From CAZJFH01 sp964545205 (GTDB lineage Bacteria > Pseudomonadota > Alphaproteobacteria > Rhodospirillales > Magnetospirillaceae): a stretch of 64,000 bases of DNA. The stretch lies in NCBI GenBank assembly GCA_964545205.1, contig CAZJFH010000016.1, positions 1-64,000 of the forward strand. Direction: 5' to 3'. Position 1 is the first letter of the stretch, and every line of letters starts with the position of its first letter. Below are positions 54,249 through 61,265 of this stretch, piece after piece. The notes below the pieces were generated by a model. It was not told where the DNA came from, did no database searches, and saw only the letters and a list, made by a program, of their open reading frames with translations. The position numbers and the translations under genes were made by a program.

Positions 54249-55154
54249 ATGGCCTTCGAATGGATGCAGATCCCGTACTCGCTGCTGACGCTGTTCATCG
54301 TGATGAACTTCGGCATCGTGCTGACGGCGCTGTTCCAGAAGATCGGCGCCCGGGTCGGCCGGCGCTACGGCATCCCGATCTGGCAGAACTACATCGACCT
54401 GGTCAAGAACTACGCCCTGCGCACCTCGATCACCCACGGCGCCATGTTCTATCTCGGGCCGGTGTTCCGGCTGTCGGGCGGCGTCGGGCTGCTCTTGTTC
54501 GTGCCGACGATCTACGGCTCGGAGATGTTCTCGAACCTCTCCTTCGCCGGCGACCTGATCCTGGCCTTGTACTTCGTGTTCTTCGGCACGCTGGGCATGG
54601 CGCTGGGCGCCGCCGAGAGCGGGCATCCGCACGCCGCCATCGGCATCACCCGCGGCCTGCAGCAGGTCACCGCGGCCGAGTTGCCCTTCGCGCTGGCGGT
54701 GTTCGCGGTGGCGCTGCAGTACCAGACGCTGTCGGTGACCGAGATCGTCGCCGCCCAGCAGGGCGGGTTCGTGAACTGGACGCTGTTCACCAACCCGCTG
54801 GCGGTGGCGGCGGCGATGCTGTCGTTCCTCGGCTCGATGATGCGCCCGCCCTTCGACGTCGTGCTGGCGCCGCAGGAAATCCCGATCGGGCCGCCGACCG
54901 AGTACCACTCGTCCTATCTGGCGCTGATGCAGACCAACCGGGCGATCTTCCCGATCGCCAAGGTGGTCGTCTACATGAACCTGTTCTTCGGCGGCGCCGC
55001 CAGCTGGCCGGTGTTCTTCCTGAAGGTGTTCCTGATCTACTTCTGCTCGGTGCTGGTCGGCGTGGTGTTCCCGCGCTTCCGGGTCGAGCAGTCGATTCGC
55101 TGGTTCCTGGTCTGGGCGGTGCCGATCGGGGTGCTGGCGGTCGTGACGGCGTGA
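54249..55154 (+). CDS. NuoH/MbhM-like membrane anchor subunit
   Basis: A 301-residue protein with about eight helices, the H-type subunit that joins the antiporter arm to the hydrophilic arm. It retains FQKIGARVGRRYGIPIWQ near the N terminus and RPPFDVVLAPQEIPIGPPTEYHSSYLAL, matching the NuoH loop (D..EAE.ELV.G) in position but with a different acidic pattern. The pattern fits MbhM/HycD-type rather than complex I NuoH. Confidence 0.87.
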   Translation: MAFEWMQIPYSLLTLFIVMNFGIVLTALFQKIGARVGRRYGIPIWQNYIDLVKNYALRTSITHGAMFYLGPVFRLSGGVGLLLFVPTIYGSEMFSNLSFAGDLILALYFVFFGTLGMALGAAESGHPHAAIGITRGLQQVTAAELPFALAVFAVALQYQTLSVTEIVAAQQGGFVNWTLFTNPLAVAAAMLSFLGSMMRPPFDVVLAPQEIPIGPPTEYHSSYLALMQTNRAIFPIAKVVVYMNLFFGGAASWPVFFLKVFLIYFCSVLVGVVFPRFRVEQSIRWFLVWAVPIGVLAVVTA

Positions 55155-55161
55155 GGCGAAC

Positions 55162-55803
55162 ATGAAGCCAGAACTGCAAAAACGCATGGTCAAGGGTCCG
55201 GACGGCGTCGAATTCGAGGTCGATCCGCTGCGCGACTACTACTGCGAGGCGGCACCCGCTCCGGACGTTCCGGCCTATTCGCGGATCATCGAGGACCTGT
55301 TCAACTGGGCCCGCTCGGAATCGCTGTGGATCCTGGGCTTCGGCACCGGCTGCGGCGCGATCGAGATGCGGCCGCTGATGACGCCGCGCTTCGACGCCTA
55401 CCGCTACGGCATCCAGTGGCGGCCGACGCCGCGCCAGGCCAACCTGTTCGTGATCTCGGGCTATCTGTCGGTCAAGACGCTGAAGCGGGTCATCCGCTCC
55501 TACGAGCAGATGCAGAGCCCGAAATACGTCATGGGCCTGGGCTCGTGCACGATCAACGGCGGCATGTACTGGGACAGCTACAACACGATCAAGCGGCTGG
55601 ACGACTACCTGCCGGTCGACCTCTACGTCGCCGGCTGCATGCCGCGGCCCGAGGCGCTGCTGGCCGGCTTCGAGGCGCTCAAGACGATCATCCGCGCCGG
55701 CAAGGCCGAGGGCGCGGCCCACTACGCCCGGAACTTCGACTGGTACAAGGCGAACCAGAAGAAGGTGATCCACGACTGGGACATGCCCGACTACAACTGG
55801 TGA
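55162..55803 (+). CDS. NuoB/MbhJ-like small subunit with an incomplete N2-type cluster motif
   Basis: A 213-residue protein. It aligns with the NuoB/hydrogenase small-subunit core. Cys at 64 (FGTGCGAIEM), 129 (GLGSCTINGG) and 159 (VAGCMPRPE) match three of the four ligands of the terminal Fe4S4 cluster. The fourth, the tandem Cys of complex I, is Gly63 or Gly65 here, and only one other Cys exists (Cys28). Either Cys28 or a non-Cys ligand completes the cluster, or it is Fe3S4. Gap to NuoC is small. Confidence 0.85.
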   Translation: MKPELQKRMVKGPDGVEFEVDPLRDYYCEAAPAPDVPAYSRIIEDLFNWARSESLWILGFGTGCGAIEMRPLMTPRFDAYRYGIQWRPTPRQANLFVISGYLSVKTLKRVIRSYEQMQSPKYVMGLGSCTINGGMYWDSYNTIKRLDDYLPVDLYVAGCMPRPEALLAGFEALKTIIRAGKAEGAAHYARNFDWYKANQKKVIHDWDMPDYNW

Positions 55804-55809
55804 CCGGCG

Positions 55810-56340
55810 ATGCGCGCACTCCATCAAAGCCTGGCAGACCTGTTCCCGATCGGCGCGCCGACGCACCAGCGCGACGACCTGATGTTCGTCACCGTGCCGT
55901 GGGAGCATCTGCGGCCGCTGCTGCTGCACCTGCGCGACCGCGAGGGCTTTTCGCACCTGGTGCTGCTGACCGCCGTCGACTGGATCGAGGAGGGGCGGTT
56001 CCAGCTCACCTACCTGCTCAACGACCGCGCGCGGCGGCGCGACGTCGGCGTCCGCGTCATGGTGCCGCGGGCCGCGCCGACGATGGAGAGCGTCCACGAC
56101 CTGTGGCCGACGGCGGCGACCTATCAGCGCGAACTGCGCGAGATGTTCGGCATCGACTTCCCCGGCAGCCCGCGCGTCGACGAGGAGTTCGTGCTCGAAG
56201 GCTGGAGCGGCATCCCGCCCTATCGCCGCGACTTCGACACCCGCGCCTTCGCCGAGGGCAACTTCAACCATCGTCCGGGGCGCGCCACCACGGACCCGGC
56301 CGCGCACATGAAGCGGCAGCTCTATCCCGACGAGGCCTGA
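55810..56340 (+). CDS. NuoC/MbhK-like subunit
   Basis: A 176-residue soluble protein of the 30-kDa complex I family. Landmarks are LVLLTAVDWIEEGRFQLTYLL and ATYQRELREMFGIDFPGSPR, with the conserved WE.NEREV.DMFGI motif in altered form. It binds the NuoD-like subunit. It lacks cofactors. Translationally close to both neighbours. Confidence 0.88.
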   Translation: MRALHQSLADLFPIGAPTHQRDDLMFVTVPWEHLRPLLLHLRDREGFSHLVLLTAVDWIEEGRFQLTYLLNDRARRRDVGVRVMVPRAAPTMESVHDLWPTAATYQRELREMFGIDFPGSPRVDEEFVLEGWSGIPPYRRDFDTRAFAEGNFNHRPGRATTDPAAHMKRQLYPDEA

Positions 56341-56341
56341 C

Positions 56342-57520
56342 ATGGCACGCTTCGACCCCGACCGCATCCAGTACCCGACCACGCGGCCGGACGGCACGCT
56401 CGACATCGACCTCGCCTCCGGCAAGTACCTGAAGCTGTGGCAGGGGCCGCAGCATCCCGGGATCACCGGCAACATGTCGCTGGAGCTGACGGTGTGCGGC
56501 GACGAGGTCGTCGAGGCCCGCACCCATGTCGGCTATCTGCACCGCGGCTTCGAGAAGCTGATGGAGCGCCGCAGCTTCATCCAGTGCTTCCCGATCGTCT
56601 GCCGCATCTGCGTGCCCGAGCCCGACTTCAACGAGTACTGCTACGCCGCCGCGATCGAGGAACTGGCCGGCATCGAGGCGCCGGAGCGGGCGCAGTGGAT
56701 CCGCACCCTGATCCTCGAGATGGGGCGCATCAACAGCTACCTGATGTATCTCGGCGGCCAGGCCGGCGCGCTCGGCCTGGCGGTGATCGGCCAGTGGACC
56801 ACCTACGCCCGCGACCTGATGCTCGACCGCTTCGAGGAAATGACCGGGGCGCGCATCTACCACATGTTCATCCTGCCCGGCGGCGTCCGCGACGACCTGC
56901 CGGAGGGTTTCGCCGGCCGCATGGAAGAGACGCTGCGCGAGCTCGAGGCGGTGATGCGCGACGTCCAGGCGGTGATGTTCCACAACGCGGTGTTCAGGAA
57001 GCGCACCGTCGGCCTCGGCCGCATCGCGCCCGAGCTGATCGAGCCCTACGGCGTCACCGGCCCCAACGCCCGCGCCGCCGGCGTCGCCAAGGACGTGCGC
57101 AAGGACCAGCCCTACCTGGTCTATCCGCGGCTCGCGTTCGAGCCGGTGGTCGGCACCGAGTCCGACGTGTTCGCCCGCGCCGAGGTCCGCCGCCGCGACC
57201 TGCTGGTCTCGATCGACCTGATCCGCCAGATCCTGGCGCGGATGCCGAAGAGCGGGCCGCTGATGGCGCCGATCCCCAACGTGCTGCACTGGAAGATTCC
57301 GCGCGGCGAGACCTATGTCCGCGGCGAATGCTCGCGCGGCGAGTACGGCTACTACGTGGTCACCGACGGCAGCGGCTATCCGCGCCGCGTCAACGTCCGC
57401 GGGCCGTCCTACACCCACGCCGTCGCCCTGCTCGAGCGGCTGATCGTCAACGTCAACATCTCCGACGTCGCCGCCCTGATGGTGTCGCTGCACACCTATC
57501 CGCCGGAAATCGAGAGGTGA
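56342..57520 (+). CDS. NuoD/MbhL-like large subunit with only the N-terminal CxxC
   Basis: A 392-residue protein. It has the family start KLWQGPQHPG. The N-terminal CxxC of [NiFe] enzymes is kept as Cys87-Arg-Ile-Cys90, but the C-terminal DPCxxC is gone (NISDVAALMVSLHTYPPEIER). So it cannot hold a normal NiFe site. The second His of complex I (HPxxHG), which binds quinone, is also replaced (HPGITG). The profile is therefore MBS-like or a different active site. Cys82 lies near the CxxC and could assist. Confidence 0.87.
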   Translation: MARFDPDRIQYPTTRPDGTLDIDLASGKYLKLWQGPQHPGITGNMSLELTVCGDEVVEARTHVGYLHRGFEKLMERRSFIQCFPIVCRICVPEPDFNEYCYAAAIEELAGIEAPERAQWIRTLILEMGRINSYLMYLGGQAGALGLAVIGQWTTYARDLMLDRFEEMTGARIYHMFILPGGVRDDLPEGFAGRMEETLRELEAVMRDVQAVMFHNAVFRKRTVGLGRIAPELIEPYGVTGPNARAAGVAKDVRKDQPYLVYPRLAFEPVVGTESDVFARAEVRRRDLLVSIDLIRQILARMPKSGPLMAPIPNVLHWKIPRGETYVRGECSRGEYGYYVVTDGSGYPRRVNVRGPSYTHAVALLERLIVNVNISDVAALMVSLHTYPPEIER

Positions 57521-57522
57521 CC

Positions 57523-59322
57523 ATGACCGTGCGCGACATCCTCTCGCCCTTCACCGCGTGGAAGAACCTGTTCCGCGACCCGGTGACCATCCGCGACCCG
57601 CTCAACGACCGGCCCGGCGCGCCGCGCTACCGCGGCTTCCACGTCAACGACGTCGCCGCCTGCATCGGCTGCGGCACCTGCGAGACGATCTGCCAGAACG
57701 CGGCGATCGACATGGTGCCGGTCGAGGGCATCGCCGCGAAGCAGGGCGATTCCGGCCTGCGGCCGCGCTTCGACTACGGCCGCTGCTGCTGGTGCGCGCT
57801 GTGCGTCGACGTGTGCATGACCGGCTCGCTGGGCATGTCGAACGAATACAAGTGGGTCGACGCCGACCCCGACGCGTTCCGCTTCGTCCCCGGCGTCGAC
57901 CGCAAGCACTGGGACGGCTCGGCGCTCGGCTACCGCCGCCCGGCCGGCCACCGCCTGACGCCGGCGGCCCGGGTGCCGATGCACGAGCTGGCGCCCGACG
58001 TGCGGATCGCCTCCTTCGACGAGATCGTCGACGGCTACCCGGTCGAGGACGCCCGCCTCGAGGCCGAGCGCTGCGTCGCCTGCGGCCTGTGCGTCGCCAC
58101 CTGCCCGGCGCACATGGCGATCCCCGACTACATCGCCGCGGTGCGCGACGGCGACTACGAGCGCGGCCTGCGGCTGCTCTACGACACCAACCCGTTCTCC
58201 GAGGTCTGCGGGCGCGTCTGCACCCATCGCTGCGAGACCGTCTGCGCCGCCGGCAGGCAGGGCGAGCCGGTCGCCATCCGCTGGCTCAAGCGCCACATCG
58301 CCGACCAGGTGCCCTACGCGCGCTACGGCGGGATCGTCGGCACCGGGGCGCCGCCGAGCGGCAAGTCGGTGGCGGTGGTCGGCGCCGGCCCGGCCGGCCT
58401 GACGGCGGCCTTCGACCTCGCCCGCAAGGGCCACCGCGTCACGGTCTACGAGGCGCTCGACCGGCCCGGCGGCATGACGCGCTGGGGCATCCCCGAATAC
58501 CGCCTGCCCTACGACGTCATCGACCGCGACGTCGACGTCATCCGCGCCCAGGGGGTCGACATCCGCTGCGGCGTGCGGGTCGGCACCGACGTCACCCTCG
58601 ACGAGCTGAACGACGACCACGACGCGGTGCTGCTGGCGCTGGGGCTGCAGATGGGGCGCGCGACCCGCATCCCCGGCAGCGACCATCCCGACGTGCGCAA
58701 GGCCGTCGACCTGCTGCGCCAGGCCACCGCCGGCGAGGATTTCGGCACGCCGCGCCGGGCGGCGGTGATCGGCGGCGGCAACGTCGCCATGGACGCCGCC
58801 CGCACCTTGGCGCGGTTGCAGAAACGCGCCTACGGCGCGGTCGCGGTGACGGTGACGGCGCTCGAGGACTTCGCCCACTTCCTCGCCGACCCCGACGAGA
58901 TCAAGGAGGCGCGGGAGGAGGGCGTGGCGATCCTCGACGCCCGCGGCCCGCGCGAGGTGCTGGTCGAGGACGGCCGGGTGGTCGGGCTGAAGACCTGGCG
59001 GGTGACGGCGATCTTCGACGCCGACGGCCGCTTCGCCCCCAGCTACGACGAGAGCGACGAGCAGGTCCACCCCGCCGACATGATCGTCGAGGCCATCGGC
59101 CAGACCACCGACACCGCGCTGCTGGGCGAAGACCTCGCCGAGCGGCTGGCCTGGGCGCGCGGTCGCCTGCAGGTCGACCGCGGCGGGCGCACCAGCGAGC
59201 CGTGGCTGTGGGCGGCCGGCGACATGGTGCGCGGTCCCGACGTGGTCTCGGCGGTCGCCGACGGCCACCGCGTCGCCGCCAGCATCGACGCCGCCCTGAC
59301 CGCCGAGGAGCAGGCATCATGA
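57523..59322 (+). CDS. NuoI/MbhN-like ferredoxin fused to an NfnB/GltD-type FAD/NAD(P) oxidoreductase
   Basis: A 599-residue fusion. Residues 1-110 form a two-cluster ferredoxin: Cys47, 50, 53 and 57, and Cys88/89, 91, 94 and 98. Residues 180-260 are the Fer4_20-type domain (CVACGLCVATCP, CGRVCTHRCETVC) that precedes flavoprotein modules in GltD, NfnB and PreT. FAD-binding VVGAGPAG is near 285 and NAD(P)-binding AAVIGGGNVAMDAA near 413. The final FAD motif is WAAGDMVRG. MBH/MBS complexes end in a simple ferredoxin subunit, so this adds an NAD(P)H entry or exit point. Confidence 0.88.
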   Translation: MTVRDILSPFTAWKNLFRDPVTIRDPLNDRPGAPRYRGFHVNDVAACIGCGTCETICQNAAIDMVPVEGIAAKQGDSGLRPRFDYGRCCWCALCVDVCMTGSLGMSNEYKWVDADPDAFRFVPGVDRKHWDGSALGYRRPAGHRLTPAARVPMHELAPDVRIASFDEIVDGYPVEDARLEAERCVACGLCVATCPAHMAIPDYIAAVRDGDYERGLRLLYDTNPFSEVCGRVCTHRCETVCAAGRQGEPVAIRWLKRHIADQVPYARYGGIVGTGAPPSGKSVAVVGAGPAGLTAAFDLARKGHRVTVYEALDRPGGMTRWGIPEYRLPYDVIDRDVDVIRAQGVDIRCGVRVGTDVTLDELNDDHDAVLLALGLQMGRATRIPGSDHPDVRKAVDLLRQATAGEDFGTPRRAAVIGGGNVAMDAARTLARLQKRAYGAVAVTVTALEDFAHFLADPDEIKEAREEGVAILDARGPREVLVEDGRVVGLKTWRVTAIFDADGRFAPSYDESDEQVHPADMIVEAIGQTTDTALLGEDLAERLAWARGRLQVDRGGRTSEPWLWAAGDMVRGPDVVSAVADGHRVAASIDAALTAEEQAS

Positions 59323-59816
59323 CCGAAGGAAACGACGCCGCCGCGCGCCTGCGCGGCACGACCAGCCTGCGCGAAATCCTCGAGGTCGCCACCGCCTTCG
59401 AGGCCGGCGCCCGCGACTTCTACGCCGCCCTGGCGCCCAGGGTCGGCAAGCGCATCCGCGACCTGGTCGAGGATCTGGCGGCCGAGGAGCGGGCGCATTT
59501 CGAGATGTTCGCCGCGCTGGCCCGGCGCCCCGACATCGCCGAGGTGGTCCGGCTCGAGATCGAGCGCCCGGTCAGCGACAGCAGGTTCTCGGACTGCCTG
59601 CACCTGCCCGATCTCGGCGACGATCCCGACGACCAGGCGGTGCTGCAATACGCGCTCGGGCGCGAACAGGCCGCGATGGAGCATTACGGCGAACTCGCCC
59701 GCACGACGCCGCCCGGGCCGGTGCGCGACCTGTTCGCCTACCTGGCCGCCGAGGAGACCCGGCACAAGCTGGAACTCGAGAAGACATACTACGAGATCGT
59801 CCACGCCGGCGCGTGA
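59319..59816 (+). CDS. Rubrerythrin-like four-helix diiron protein
   Basis: A 165-residue protein. Four helices carry diiron ligands: FEAGARDFY, AEERAHFEMF, REQAAMEHY and EETRHKLELE. It has no C-terminal rubredoxin domain. It overlaps the fused flavoprotein by four bases and ends the operon two bases before the convergent iorB stop. Rubrerythrins reduce peroxide with NADH or ferredoxin-linked electrons. Its role here may be oxygen protection of the complex or a structural one. Confidence 0.85.
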   Translation: MTEGNDAAARLRGTTSLREILEVATAFEAGARDFYAALAPRVGKRIRDLVEDLAAEERAHFEMFAALARRPDIAEVVRLEIERPVSDSRFSDCLHLPDLGDDPDDQAVLQYALGREQAAMEHYGELARTTPPGPVRDLFAYLAAEETRHKLELEKTYYEIVHAGA

Positions 59817-59819
59817 CGA

Positions 59820-61265
59820 TCATTCGGCGGCGCGCCGGGTCGGCCGCGGCATCGCCGCCAGCACCTCCGCCAGGCCGTCGCCTTCCGGATCCTTCTGCGC
59901 CGCCAGGCGGGCCTGGATCAGCGCGTCGACCGCCAGCGGCGCCGCCAGCGCGCCGGCCAGCGCCGGGTCGACGATCTCGGTCATGATGCGCTCGAACGCC
60001 GCCAGACCGCGCTCGCGGGTGTCGCCGTAGCCGGCGACCAGCCGGGCGCATTCGGCGGTCTGCGCCGCCAGTTCGCCGTCGACGGCGGCGGCGGCGGTCA
60101 CGCGGGCCAGCCAGTCCTCGATGCGGCGCTGTTCCTCGGCGTCGCGCGCGCCGCGCCGCCGGCGTTTGCGCCCGGCGGCGAGCAGGCGCAGCAGCGCGTG
60201 CCCGAACACCGAGGTCGAGGCGACGCGCAGCGGCAGCGCCAGCCGGCGGCGCGATCCGCGCCGCCCGGCCCAGCGCGACAGCGCGGCCGCCGGCCCGGGC
60301 GGCAGCAGGGTGCACAGCTCGTCCAGGCCCGGCGCGAGGTACTCGCGCACCTGGACGGCGCCGCCGCCGGCGCCGGCGCGCAGGCGGGCCAGCCGTTCGG
60401 GGCGGGTCTTGAGCTGCGCGACGCGAAAGACGTCCTCGTAGCTCATCCACAGCGCCAGTTGCCGCGCCACCGCCGCGGCCAGGCGCGGATCGCCCGGGGC
60501 GGCGGCGCGGACGGCCTCGAGGCGGCGGCGGAACAGCGCGGCGTAGTCGGCGTCCTGGTAGTCGATCAGCCGCGCCTCGGCGGCGGCGAGGATGTCGTCG
60601 AGCGTGGCCGCCTCTCGTTCGCGGCGCGGCGCGGGGCCGGCGGCGGCGGCGGCGGAGCCGGCCGCGAAGCCGCGCAGGTTGGCCTCGGCCGCCTTGCCGC
60701 CCGCGACGGCGGCGCGCAGCAGGTCGGCGGCGAACGGCAGCGCCTGGGTGGCGGCCACCGCGCCCAGCAGCACGGCGTTGACGTGGCAGCCCGCCTCGCG
60801 CGCCGCCGCGGCGGCGTCGAACAGCACCGCCCGCCGCGCCAGCCGCGGCGCCGCCGCCGCGACCCGCTCGACCTCGAAGCGACCGTCGCCGCCGACGCCC
60901 TTCTCCTCGATCGTGTAGACGCGATGGGTCGAGGCCACCAGCAGGGTGCGGTCGCGGTCGACGAAGCCGTTCAGCATCGTGCGGCCGGCCTCGATCATCT
61001 CGCTGGCGACGACCAGGTCGACCTCGCCCGGCGTCGGCTGCAGCGCCAGCACCGGCCGGCGGCCTTTCAGCCCGTCGAGCGGCTCGGGATGGATCTCGAT
61101 GTAATAGGTCGTCGCGCCGGTGCGCTGCGCGACGCCCGGCACCGAGGTGCGCTGCGCGAACAGCCCGGCGGCGACGGCGGCGTCGGTGATCCAGCCGGCG
61201 AGCACGCCGCCGCCCTCGCCGCCCATCGCGGCGATCAGGATCGCATAGGGCCGCGCCGCCGTCAT
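59820..61265 (-). CDS. iorB: Indolepyruvate:ferredoxin oxidoreductase beta-type subunit (large form)
   Basis: A 481-residue protein. The N-terminal 200 residues are the gamma-domain of 2-oxoacid:ferredoxin oxidoreductases (ILIAAMGGEGGGVLAGWI; VPGVAQRTGATTYYIEI), followed by a long helical extension seen in bacterial IorB homologues of this size. It overlaps iorA by four bases. With IorA it oxidises aryl-2-oxoacids to acyl-CoA and reduces ferredoxin. The end faces the convergent MBS-like operon. Confidence 0.87.
   Translation of the reverse strand: MTAARPYAILIAAMGGEGGGVLAGWITDAAVAAGLFAQRTSVPGVAQRTGATTYYIEIHPEPLDGLKGRRPVLALQPTPGEVDLVVASEMIEAGRTMLNGFVDRDRTLLVASTHRVYTIEEKGVGGDGRFEVERVAAAAPRLARRAVLFDAAAAAREAGCHVNAVLLGAVAATQALPFAADLLRAAVAGGKAAEANLRGFAAGSAAAAAGPAPRREREAATLDDILAAAEARLIDYQDADYAALFRRRLEAVRAAAPGDPRLAAAVARQLALWMSYEDVFRVAQLKTRPERLARLRAGAGGGAVQVREYLAPGLDELCTLLPPGPAAALSRWAGRRGSRRRLALPLRVASTSVFGHALLRLLAAGRKRRRRGARDAEEQRRIEDWLARVTAAAAVDGELAAQTAECARLVAGYGDTRERGLAAFERIMTEIVDPALAGALAAPLAVDALIQARLAAQKDPEGDGLAEVLAAMPRPTRRAAE

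Noticed and set aside
48746..57520. Annotation as standard complex I (nuo) or as an ordinary Mrp antiporter
   Set aside because: nuoE/F/G/A/J are absent, the gene order is that of MBH/MBS operons, and key ligands (tandem Cys of NuoB, second His of NuoD) are missing. Pure Mrp operons lack the NuoB/C/D/H/I-like genes.
56342..57520. Annotation as group 4 [NiFe] hydrogenase large subunit
   Set aside because: The C-terminal CxxC that ligates nickel is not present, and no hyp maturation genes are nearby.
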